Assembly (NCBI RefSeq): GCF_005222815.1
Contig: NZ_STGB01000005.1
Coordinates: forward strand, 806,001-870,000
DNA length: 64,000 nt
Source of the DNA: Roseomonas sp. AR75
GTDB lineage: Bacteria > Pseudomonadota > Alphaproteobacteria > Acetobacterales > Acetobacteraceae
Reading direction: 5' to 3'
The translations under genes and the position numbers were made by a program. The notes beneath the pieces were generated by a model, which did not search any database, was not told where the DNA came from, and saw only the letters and a program-made list of their open reading frames with translations. Below, in pieces: positions 31,873 to 40,223 of the stretch (within the stretch, counting starts at the first letter, position 1; the number at the start of each line of letters is the position of its first letter).

Positions 31873-33120
31873 ATGAGCAGCAGCACCGCCGCAATCGCGT
31901 CGCACGGCACGCGCAACTACGTCATCGTCACGCTCGCCTACTGGGGCTTCACGCTGACTGACGGCGCGCTACGCATGCTGGTGCTGCTGCACTTCTTCCA
32001 ACTCGGCTACTCGCCCTTCACGCTCGCCTTCCTGTTCCTGCTGTACGAGGCGGCGGGGATCGGAGCGAATCTGATCGGCGGATGGCTTGCCACCCGCTTC
32101 GGCATCGCGCGGATGCTGGCCGTCGGGCTCGGCACGCAGGTTGCAGGCTTCCTGATGCTCTCCGCCGTCTCGCCGGATTGGGCCGCGGCAGTCTCAGTGG
32201 CCTGGGTAGTGGCCGCGCAAGGCGTCTGCGGCGTCGCGAAGGACCTGACCAAGACCGCGAGCAAATCGGCGATCAAGCTGACGGCGGGCGACGCATCGGG
32301 GCGCCTGTTCCGCTGGGTGGCCTTCTTCACCGGCAGCAAGAACGCGATGAAGGGCGTGGGCTTCTTCCTCGGCGGCCTGCTGCTGGAGGCGCTGGGCTTC
32401 CGCGGGGCTCTCTGGGTGATGGCGGCGGCGCTGGCCCTGATCCTTGTCGGGGTGGTCCTGTCCCTGCCGCCACTGATGGGGAGGGCGAAGGCATCCAGAT
32501 CGGCGAAGGAGCTCTTCGCCAAGAGCCGCGGCGTCAACCTGCTCGCCGTTGCCCGCTTCTTCCTGTTCGGGGCAAGAGATGTCTGGTTCGTCGTCGGGCT
32601 TCCGGTGTTCCTGTACGCGAGCGGCTGGACTTTCACCATGGTGGGCGGCTTCCTCGCCCTCTGGACCATCGGCTACGGCGTGATCCAGGCCGCTGCACCG
32701 GCGCTGGTACGGCGCAGCGAAGACGGGCTTTCGGCCGAAGTGCCGGCGGCGCGCGCCTGGTCTCTCGCGTTGGCGGCGGTGCCGGCAGTGCTCGCCATGA
32801 TGATGGTGACCGGGGTGCCACGGGCGGACGTCTTCGTGCCGGTCGGGCTCTGCGTCTTTGGCCTGATGTTCGCGGTGAATTCCTCCATCCATTCCTATCT
32901 CGTGCTGGCCTATGCAGGCAGCGAGAAGGCAGCTGAGGATGTTGGGTTCTACTATGCCGCCAATGCCGCCGGCCGGTTTGGCGGTATCCTGCTGTCGGGG
33001 CTGCTTTATGGGTGGGGCGGACTGACGGCGTGCCTGACAAGCGCCGGTGCGATGCTCACGGTTTGCTGGGCCTTCACCCTGGCCTTCCCAAGCCACCGAC
33101 CGCACGCGGCCGCGCCGTAA
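31873..33120 (+). CDS. arsJ: organoarsenical efflux MFS transporter ArsJ
   Basis: 415 residues, 11-12 hydrophobic segments. The start RNYVIVTLAYWGFTLTDGAL and VCGVAKDLTKTASKSAIKL are typical of ArsJ. It exports 1-arseno-3-phosphoglycerate, which then hydrolyses to arsenate outside; together with the upstream dehydrogenase this is an arsenate-extrusion pathway independent of reduction. ATG 31873 lies 16 bases after the GAPDH stop. The gene is convergent with the giant RTX gene. Confidence 0.93.
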   Translation: MSSSTAAIASHGTRNYVIVTLAYWGFTLTDGALRMLVLLHFFQLGYSPFTLAFLFLLYEAAGIGANLIGGWLATRFGIARMLAVGLGTQVAGFLMLSAVSPDWAAAVSVAWVVAAQGVCGVAKDLTKTASKSAIKLTAGDASGRLFRWVAFFTGSKNAMKGVGFFLGGLLLEALGFRGALWVMAAALALILVGVVLSLPPLMGRAKASRSAKELFAKSRGVNLLAVARFFLFGARDVWFVVGLPVFLYASGWTFTMVGGFLALWTIGYGVIQAAAPALVRRSEDGLSAEVPAARAWSLALAAVPAVLAMMMVTGVPRADVFVPVGLCVFGLMFAVNSSIHSYLVLAYAGSEKAAEDVGFYYAANAAGRFGGILLSGLLYGWGGLTACLTSAGAMLTVCWAFTLAFPSHRPHAAAP

Positions 33121-33272
33121 CGCCAGGCACCGCTCTCCAGGGCATCAGGGAGGCAACAGTCCGAATCCGGCTGCCCCTCCGGCACGAAGCGGCAGCCATC
33201 GCCGGGCGCCCTCGGCGGCGCCCCAGGAAGGCAAGTCTCCCCCAGATCGGCGCGAAACCGCCCGGACCAGCA

Positions 33273-36200
33273 TCAGACCACGACGATGTCCGACGCGCTC
33301 AACGCCGTACCGGCTGCGAAGAGCGCCACCGTGATCCGCGCCCCGGCGCCTGTACCATCCGCATCCCAGTAGAGCACGCCAAGCGGTTCCGACCACAGGA
33401 ACTGGGCATGTGCCGCACTGGCCAGGGTGCCGCTGGCGAAGGCACCTTCCGCCAGCAGATCCTCCCCGGCGAACAGCCCGCCGCCGAACGCCGCGGCGCT
33501 GACCATGACCAGATCCTCTCCCGGCGTGAAATCGGCGATGATGTCGTAGCGATCCGGCACGGTGGCGAAGAGGAAGATGTCGGCCCCTGCCCCGCCGCTC
33601 ATTTGGTCGCGGCCCGCGCCGCCATCCAGCGTGTCCGCACCCTCGCCGCCCATCAGCGTGTCGCCGCCCGCGTCGCCGAACACGCTGTCGTTCCCGGCCT
33701 CGCCGCTCATCACGTTGTTGCCGCGGGATCCAAGCATGACGTTGTCCAGCGCATTGCCGGTTGCCGCGGGACTGCCGCCGGTGAGCACCAGGTTCTCGAC
33801 GCCATCGGCCATCAAGACCGTGACATTGGTGCGGATGGTGTCCAGGCCGGTGCCCACCTCCACGATCAGATCGCCCGCGCCGTAGACATAGACGTCGTCG
33901 CCATCGCCGCCGATCACCGTGTCGGCGCCGCCGAGGCCGTTGAAGGTGTCGGCGCCGTCGCCGCCGCTCAGCAGATTGGCGGCACCGTTGCCGGTCATCA
34001 GGCTGTCGAGCGCATTGCCGATGCCCTCGATGCTGGCGGCGCCCAGCATGGTGAGGTTCTCGACTCCCTCGGCGAGCGTGAAGGAGATTGCCGTCCGCAC
34101 CGTGTCGATGCCACCGCCGGGCAGTTCAAGGATCGCGTCCGCAGGATCGTAGACCGCGTAGACATCGTTGCCCTCGCCGCCCACCAGGCTGTCGGCGCCG
34201 GGGCCGCTGATGAGCGTGTCGGCACCGCCAAGGCCGAGGATCGTGTCGTCTCCCGACGAGCCGTTGAGCCGATTTCCCGCCTCGTTGCCGACAAGCAGGT
34301 TGGCCAGCGCGTTGCCGGTGCCGCCGATCGCGGCATCGCCGGTCAGCACCAGCTCCTCCAAGTAGCTCTTCAGCGTCACGGTCACGCTGCTCAGCACGCG
34401 GTCGAAGCCGCCGGTCTTCGTCTCCACCACACGATCGAGCACATCGTCCACGATGTAGACGTCGTCGCCGAGACCGCCGAGCATGCTGTCCGCGCCCGCG
34501 CCACCATCCAGCGTGTCCGCACCGACATAGCCGAGCAGCGTGTCGGCACCGCCGAGGCCGCGGATCAGGTCGTCGGTTGCCGTGCCGAGGATGCTCTCGG
34601 CACCATCGGTGCCAACGATCCCTTCCTCCACGTCGAGCACCTGCACCGTCACATCCTGCGTTGCGACATGGCCGGCCAGGTCCGTCACCGCCACGCGCAG
34701 CGCCCAGGACGGCACCGTCTCGAAGTCGAGTGGCGCCGTGCTGCGCAGCTCCCACCCGCCGGCGACCGCGACGAGCTCGAAGGGCGAGGCGAGGTCGGGC
34801 GTGCCATCAGCCAGGACCAGCGAAGCGCTCAGCGCATCACCCGTGGCGAGGTCCGCATCCGTCGCGGCGACCAGCGCGACGATGCTGCCGGCCGGCGCGT
34901 TCTCGGCAAGCTGCAGCGTGGCCGGGTCGGCATCCTCGTCGGTGCCGGCCTCGGTGATGCCGGTGATGGCCGGGGCCGCGCCGAGCAGCCAGCCGGGCGG
35001 CGCCGCCAGGTCCACCTCCAGCAGCGACGGGCCGCTGCCGAAGCGCATCCGCTCCACATCCGCGGCGACAACCGCGGTGACGCCGGCATGCGTCACGCGC
35101 CATTCCCCGGTGACATCGTCATGGCCGAAGGCGTACTGGTCCACGTCGAGGTCGAAGACCGCAGTGTCGGTGCCCTCGCCGCCCCGCATCGTGTCGGCAC
35201 CGCCGCCGCCGAGCAGCGCGTCGTTGCCGCCGGCGCCGTCGAGGTCGTCGTCGCCGCCCTGGCCGCGCAGCTCGTTGTCCGCGGCGTTACCCTTCAGCGT
35301 GTCCGCGCCGTCGCCGCCCCAGGCCGCCTCGATCCGCGTCTGCGTCACCGCGGTCAGCCCCGCGGTGATCGCGGCGACGACGTTGGAGCTGTCGGCCGTG
35401 AGCGTCACCTCCGCACCGCGCCCGAGCGCCGCCACCAGCGCCTGGTAGTCGGCGTCGAAGCCGCCGGCCACGGCAAAGATCGGGATGATGTTCGCCGCCT
35501 CGATCGCCAGCTTGAGCTGGGCGATGGCGGGATAGTCCTCGCCCGTGCCGGGCGGCGAGCCATCCAGCACGCCGTCGCCGTTGTTCGGCAGCGGGATGCC
35601 GGCGGCCAGGCCGTCGCCCGCGACGTGGTAGGACGCGTCGGTGAACAGCACCACGAAGCGCGCGGAGTTGGTGCGGAACCCGATATCGGTGATGTGCAGC
35701 GCAAGCTGCATCAGAGCCTCGATCTGCGCCTCCGACCCGTCCGCGCCGCCGCCCGCCACCATCGCCGTGTAGCTGGCGAGCAGCGCGGCCGAGTTGCTCG
35801 AAAGCACCGTCTCCTGCCGGTACACCCAGTCGCCGATGCTGCCGAAGGAGCCGAACGCCTTGTCGCGGAAGGAGGAGACGCCGTAGGTGCTGTTCGGCTG
35901 CACCGCCTGCAGCGCGCCCACGATCTGCGGCACCAGCGTGCGCACCGTCGCGATGTCATCGGCGAAGGAGCCGGTGAGGTCCTGCAGGAACTGCAGGTCC
36001 AGCGGGCCCGCCGCACTGCCGCCCTGGCCGAAGTCGCAGAGCTGGTCCTCGACCTCGCTCTGCGTGTCGCCGGAAAGGTCGATGTAGCTGTCGCCCGTGG
36101 CGTCGGAGGCGTCGATGGTGTCCTCGCCGAGGAAGTCCTCGATATGCGCCTTGCCGCCATGCACCTCGAAGCGGTCATTGCCCGAGCCGCCCGAGAGCGT

Positions 36201-39200
36201 ATCGGCGCCGGATCGGCTCACCAGCACGTCGTCGCCATCGCCGCCGAGCGCGACGTCGTCGCCCTCGCCGCCATCGAGCGAGTCGTCGCCGGTATTGCCG
36301 CTCAGCGTGTTGTTCTCGGCATTGCCGGTCAGCGCATGGCCGGAGCCGAGCAGCTGCACGCCCTCGATCCCCTCGCCCAGCGTCCAGTCGGCGGAGACGA
36401 CGACGGTATCGAAGCCGCCGCCCGGCAGCTCGATCACGACATCGCCGGGATCGGTGATGAAATAGGTGTCGTCGCCGTCCCCGCCCGCCATGGTGTCGGC
36501 GCCCGCGCCGCCTTCCAGCGTATCGGCGCCGCCAAGGCCCTCGAGCGAGTCATCGCCGATCCCGCCGATCAGGCGGTTGTCGCCCTCGTTGCCGGTGCCG
36601 TGATGCGCGCCGCCTTCCAGCGCCAGCGCCTCGATGTCGCCGGTCAGCGTGGTGTCGAAGGCGGCGAAGACGGTGTCGGCGCCGCCGCCCGCGGCTTCCA
36701 CGATCACGTCGCCCGCGCTGTCCACGTGATAGGCGTCGTTGCCGCCGCCGCCGGTCAGCGTGTCCGCGCCCGCGCCGCCGTCCAGCGTATCGCCGCCAGC
36801 CGTGCCGGTGATCGCGTTGTCGCCGGCATTGCCGGTGCCGGTGAGCCCGCTGCCGGTCAGCACCAGGTCTTCCAGCGAGTCGGCCAGGGTGTAGCTGACG
36901 GCGCTGCGCACCAGGTCATGGCCGCCCGCGGCGTCCTCCACGATCACGTCGGCGGCGTTGTCCACGACATAGACGTCGTCGCCGCCGCCGCCGCGCAGCG
37001 TGTCGCCGTTGGCGCCGCCATCCAGCGTGTCCGCGCCCACGGTGCCGGCGATGTCGTTCTGCAGCGCGTTGCCCGTGCCCTTGTGGCCGGGTGCGGTGAG
37101 GACCAGCGCCTCCACCTCCGTCCCGAGCGTGAAATCCACCGAGGACATCACCGTGTCCGCGCCGCCGCCGGCCAGCTCGATCGCGCGATCGAGCACGTCG
37201 TCCACGATGTAGAGGTCGTCGCCGCCGCCGCCGGCCATGCTGTCGGCGCCGGCGCCGCCCTCCAGCCGGTCGTTGCCGCCATTGCCGACCAGGCTGTCGC
37301 CGCCGCCGAGGCCATACAGGCTGTCGTCGCCGGTGCCGCCGACCAGGGTGTTGGCGCCGTCATGGCCGCTGCCCGCATGCGCGCCGCCGGCCAGCACCAG
37401 CACTTCGAGATTCGCGCCGAGCGCGGTCTCGATGCTCGCCACCACGGTGTCGGCGCCCGCGCCCGCCGCTTCCGTGATGAGATCGCCGGCATTGTCCACC
37501 GCATAGGCGTCGTTGCCGCCGCCGCCGGCCATGCTGTCCGCGCCGGTGCCGCCATCCAGGCTGTCGTTGCCGGCATCGCCGGCGAGCGTGTCGGCGCCCT
37601 CCGCGCCCTTCAGCGTGTCGGCGCCGGTGCTGCCCAGCAGCAGGTTGTCGCCGGCATTGCCGGTGCCGACCCGCCCCGCGACGGTCAGCCGCAGCGCCTC
37701 CGCCTCGGCGCCCAGCGTGTAGCTGACGCTGGCATGGACCGTATCGGCGCCGCCGCCCGCCTCTTCCAGCACCACGTCGCCGGCGACGTCCACGTAGTAG
37801 ACGTCGTCGCCCGCGCCGCCGCGCATCGTGTCGGCACCCGCCCCGCCATCGAGCAGGTCGTTGCCGCCGCCCGCGTCGATCGAATCCGCGCCGGCGAAGG
37901 CGTAGATGCTGTCGTCGCCCTCGCCCACCAGGTGCCGGCTGCCGCTGCCCGCGCCGAGCAGGTCGTCGCCATTGGTGCCGTAGACGTTGTCGTCGGGCTG
38001 CCAGCTGCCCGGCGCATACAGGACGCTGACTCGCTCCAGCGACAGACCGGGCGAGCCGATGACCAGATCCGCCGCGCTGTCGCCGTCGAGGTCGGGCGCG
38101 ACGGCCACGCTGCTGCCGGTGTAGCTGCCGGCGCTGCCCACCACCTTCGCGCCGCCCGCGCCCTGCGCGATCATGGCGAGGTCCACCGTGCCCTGGCCGC
38201 CGCCCCACACCACGTAGACCGCGCCCGCGTTGAAGCCGCCCTCCGCGTTGTGGGACGCGCCGATGACGATGTCGTTGATGCCGTCGCGGTTGAGGTCGCC
38301 GCCGCCGGCGACGGCGATGTTGTCGAGGTCGCCCCAGGATTCCGGCAGGATGGCGAAGCCGCCGATCCCGTCGGCCACGTCGAGCAGCGAGACCTCGGCG
38401 GTATCCGCCTTGCCGAACACCACATAGGCCAGGCCGGTGCTGCCCAGCAGCATGTCGCCCAGGCCGTCGCCGTTGACGTCGCCGAGCGCGGCCAGGCTCA
38501 TCCCCACCGCCTCGCCGGGGCTGATGCCGGTGATGCGATAGCCGCCGATGCCGGCGGCGACATTGGCGAGATCCACCGCGCTCGTCGTGCCCTTGCCGAA
38601 CACGACATAGGCCGCGCCCGCGCCGCCATCGGCGCCGGGCGCGCCGACCAGGATCTCCGCCTTGCCGTCGCCGTTCAGGTCGCCGAGCGTCGCCAGCGCC
38701 GATCCCGCCGCCTCGCCTGTCACGCCGGTGATGCGATAGCCGCCCGTGCCCGCCGCGACATTGGCAAGGTCGACGCCCGCACGCGTGGCCTTGCCCCAGA
38801 CCACATAAGCCGCGCCGCCATCGCTGCCGCCGGCGTCGTTGCCGGGGGCGCCCACGACGAGGTCGGCACGCCCGTCGCCGTTCAGGTCGGCGATACCCGC
38901 CACGGCGTAGCCCGCCATGTCACCGGCGGCCTCGCCGAACATGGCAAAGCCTTCATTCGAACCGGCGTCATCGAGGTCCTTGAGGTCGGTGCTGCCGGGG
39001 GCTGTCGGCGTGAAGAAGAGGTAGGCGACGCCGGAATCGGTCTCGCCGTTGCGGTCCGCTTCCGGCGCGCCGACCACCAGCTCCTGCAGGCCGTTGCCGT
39101 TCATGTCGCCGGTCGCCGCGACGGCGCTGCCGACATGATCGTCGGGGAAGGCGCCGTCGAGGCGGATGGAGGTGAGGTTGTCGCCGAGCTTGAAGGAGGA

Positions 39201-39449
39201 GCCGCCCGCGGCGCCGCCCATCTCGATATAGACGCGGCCGCCGCCGATCTCCTGGTCGCCGTTGCCAGGCACGCCGGTGACGATTTCCGCAACGCCGTCG
39301 CCGTCGATGTCGCCGATCGTCGTGACCCAGGAGGCCGAGGGGAAGCCCGTCGCGACATAGGCCATGTCGCCGGGCTCCTCCGGCGTCAGGACATAGCCGC
39401 CGCTGCCGGTCGCGCTGACAAGAAACACCTTCGTGGCCGGAAGCGGCAT
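33273..39449 (-). CDS. giant RTX calcium-binding protein with FG-GAP, vWA and cadherin-like domains
   Basis: 2058 residues, probably secreted by a type I system (C-terminal signal, no N-terminal signal peptide). Order: FG-GAP/integrin-alpha-like repeats (~1-480) with repeated D-x-D/N-G-D-G loops (IGDIDGDGVAEIV, DLNGDGRADLVVG); RTX block 1 (~485-1085) of GGxGxDxL/I nonapeptides; a von Willebrand A domain (~1150-1375) with a MIDAS-like DLTGSF and later FTDAS; a short RTX run; a cadherin-like unit (~1490-1610); RTX block 2 (~1615-1950); and a serralysin-type C-terminal domain with DYDIIADFTPGEDLVMV-like sequence to the end. AGGAGG lies 8 bases before ATG 39449. No T1SS genes are nearby. Likely an adhesin or surface-layer-type protein. 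Confidence 0.9.
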   Translation of the reverse strand: MPLPATKVFLVSATGSGGYVLTPEEPGDMAYVATGFPSASWVTTIGDIDGDGVAEIVTGVPGNGDQEIGGGRVYIEMGGAAGGSSFKLGDNLTSIRLDGAFPDDHVGSAVAATGDMNGNGLQELVVGAPEADRNGETDSGVAYLFFTPTAPGSTDLKDLDDAGSNEGFAMFGEAAGDMAGYAVAGIADLNGDGRADLVVGAPGNDAGGSDGGAAYVVWGKATRAGVDLANVAAGTGGYRITGVTGEAAGSALATLGDLNGDGKAEILVGAPGADGGAGAAYVVFGKGTTSAVDLANVAAGIGGYRITGISPGEAVGMSLAALGDVNGDGLGDMLLGSTGLAYVVFGKADTAEVSLLDVADGIGGFAILPESWGDLDNIAVAGGGDLNRDGINDIVIGASHNAEGGFNAGAVYVVWGGGQGTVDLAMIAQGAGGAKVVGSAGSYTGSSVAVAPDLDGDSAADLVIGSPGLSLERVSVLYAPGSWQPDDNVYGTNGDDLLGAGSGSRHLVGEGDDSIYAFAGADSIDAGGGNDLLDGGAGADTMRGGAGDDVYYVDVAGDVVLEEAGGGADTVHASVSYTLGAEAEALRLTVAGRVGTGNAGDNLLLGSTGADTLKGAEGADTLAGDAGNDSLDGGTGADSMAGGGGNDAYAVDNAGDLITEAAGAGADTVVASIETALGANLEVLVLAGGAHAGSGHDGANTLVGGTGDDSLYGLGGGDSLVGNGGNDRLEGGAGADSMAGGGGDDLYIVDDVLDRAIELAGGGADTVMSSVDFTLGTEVEALVLTAPGHKGTGNALQNDIAGTVGADTLDGGANGDTLRGGGGDDVYVVDNAADVIVEDAAGGHDLVRSAVSYTLADSLEDLVLTGSGLTGTGNAGDNAITGTAGGDTLDGGAGADTLTGGGGNDAYHVDSAGDVIVEAAGGGADTVFAAFDTTLTGDIEALALEGGAHHGTGNEGDNRLIGGIGDDSLEGLGGADTLEGGAGADTMAGGDGDDTYFITDPGDVVIELPGGGFDTVVVSADWTLGEGIEGVQLLGSGHALTGNAENNTLSGNTGDDSLDGGEGDDVALGGDGDDVLVSRSGADTLSGGSGNDRFEVHGGKAHIEDFLGEDTIDASDATGDSYIDLSGDTQSEVEDQLCDFGQGGSAAGPLDLQFLQDLTGSFADDIATVRTLVPQIVGALQAVQPNSTYGVSSFRDKAFGSFGSIGDWVYRQETVLSSNSAALLASYTAMVAGGGADGSEAQIEALMQLALHITDIGFRTNSARFVVLFTDASYHVAGDGLAAGIPLPNNGDGVLDGSPPGTGEDYPAIAQLKLAIEAANIIPIFAVAGGFDADYQALVAALGRGAEVTLTADSSNVVAAITAGLTAVTQTRIEAAWGGDGADTLKGNAADNELRGQGGDDDLDGAGGNDALLGGGGADTMRGGEGTDTAVFDLDVDQYAFGHDDVTGEWRVTHAGVTAVVAADVERMRFGSGPSLLEVDLAAPPGWLLGAAPAITGITEAGTDEDADPATLQLAENAPAGSIVALVAATDADLATGDALSASLVLADGTPDLASPFELVAVAGGWELRSTAPLDFETVPSWALRVAVTDLAGHVATQDVTVQVLDVEEGIVGTDGAESILGTATDDLIRGLGGADTLLGYVGADTLDGGAGADSMLGGLGDDVYIVDDVLDRVVETKTGGFDRVLSSVTVTLKSYLEELVLTGDAAIGGTGNALANLLVGNEAGNRLNGSSGDDTILGLGGADTLISGPGADSLVGGEGNDVYAVYDPADAILELPGGGIDTVRTAISFTLAEGVENLTMLGAASIEGIGNALDSLMTGNGAANLLSGGDGADTFNGLGGADTVIGGDGDDVYVYGAGDLIVEVGTGLDTIRTNVTVLMADGVENLVLTGGSPAATGNALDNVMLGSRGNNVMSGEAGNDSVFGDAGGDTLMGGEGADTLDGGAGRDQMSGGAGADIFLFATVPDRYDIIADFTPGEDLVMVSAAAFGGGLFAGEDLLAEGAFASGTLASAAHAQFLWSEPLGVLYWDADGTGAGARITVALFAAGTALSASDIVVV
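33600..37990 (-). repeat. RTX super-repeats of about 80-100 residues
   Basis: Nine copies of a module built as G-D/N-D-x-Y-x-V-D, about 8 residues, E-x-x-G-G-G-x-D-T-V, a strand region, and GTGNAxDN-x-L-x-G. Six lie before the vWA domain and three after it. The first Tyr-Val-Asp motifs fall near 37800, 37507, 37210, 36970 and 36730, i.e. at 291-297 then about 240 bases, so the modules come in two length classes. Confidence 0.75.
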
Positions 39450-39528
39450 GCGGGCACCCTCCTCATGACGCGCGCGTAAGTTTTCCCCCGCTGGGGTCGC
39501 GTCGTCGCCCGCTTGCTAGCGCTGCAAC

Positions 39529-39545
39529 CTGACGCCAAGCTGAAA
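39529..39545 (+). promoter_or_regulatory. possible third CTGA direct-repeat site upstream of the first response regulator
   Basis: CTGACGCCAAGCTGAAAGG has CTGA cores at 39529 and 39540, 11 bases apart, between the RTX gene and the response-regulator gene. It resembles, more weakly, the CTGAAC-N5-CTGAAC sites of the two PepSY loci. Confidence 0.35.
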
Positions 39546-39566
39546 GGGGAGAATTTCGCGCCACGG

Positions 39567-40223
39567 ATGAGGATCCTGCTCGTCGAGGACGATCCGGCAC
39601 TGGGCCGCGCGGTACGCGCGCACCTGACCCTGTCGGGCCACGCGGTTGACCTCGTGGCAAGCCGGTCCGATGCGGATGCCGCGCTGCGCATGCCGGATCA
39701 TGCGCTGGTCCTGCTCGACCTCGGCCTGCCCGACGGCAGCGGGCTCGACGTGCTGCGCGCCCTGCGTGGACGCGACGACTGGCGGCCGGTGATCGTTCTG
39801 ACCGCGCGCGACCAGATCACCGACCGCATCGAGGGGCTGAAGGCCGGCGCCGACGACTACGTGGTGAAGCCCTTCGACCTGGACGAGCTTCACGCGCGCA
39901 TCCACGCGGTAGCCCGTCGCGCCGGGGGACGACCCGGGCGCGAGTTCCGCAGCGGCGAGGTGGTGCTGAATCTCGAGGATCGGCATGCCACCGTCGGCGG
40001 CGCGGAGGTGGCGCTCACCGCGCGCGAATGGGCCATCCTGGAAAGGCTGCTGCAGCGCCCGGGCGCCACCGTCTCGCGCGAGCAGATCGCCGAGGCGATC
40101 TACCGCTATGGCGACGAAGTCGAGAGCAACACCGTCGAGGTCTATGTCAGCCGGATCCGGCGCAAGCTCGGCAGCGAGCTGATCGACACGCTGCGCGGCG
40201 TCGGCTACCGCGCCCGCGCATGA
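39567..40223 (+). CDS. OmpR-family response regulator
   Basis: 218 residues. Receiver domain with acidic pair VEDD, phospho-acceptor Asp in LVLLDLGLPDGSG, Thr/Lys switch in VLTARDQ and YVVKPFDLDEL. The C-terminal winged helix (LTAREWAILERLLQRPGATV; SNTVEVYVSRIRRKLG) is of the OmpR/QseB/TctD kind. ATG 39567 starts exactly at the receiver; the nearest purine-rich site (GGGGAG) is 16 bases away, so initiation is probably weak. It overlaps the kinase gene (ATGA). Confidence 0.93.
   Translation: MRILLVEDDPALGRAVRAHLTLSGHAVDLVASRSDADAALRMPDHALVLLDLGLPDGSGLDVLRALRGRDDWRPVIVLTARDQITDRIEGLKAGADDYVVKPFDLDELHARIHAVARRAGGRPGREFRSGEVVLNLEDRHATVGGAEVALTAREWAILERLLQRPGATVSREQIAEAIYRYGDEVESNTVEVYVSRIRRKLGSELIDTLRGVGYRARA

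Noticed and set aside
36200..37900. Regularly spaced GC-rich repeats resembling a CRISPR or satellite array
   Set aside because: The periodicity encodes RTX nonapeptides in an uninterrupted reading frame; repeats are diverged and there are no unique spacers of constant length.
33012..39479. An open frame of over 2100 codons on the plus strand opposite the RTX gene
   Set aside because: It is the complement of the repetitive, GC-rich RTX gene. Its composition (runs of His/Arg/Ala/Val-Gly) has no domain or ribosome site, whereas the minus frame shows clear FG-GAP, RTX and vWA motifs.
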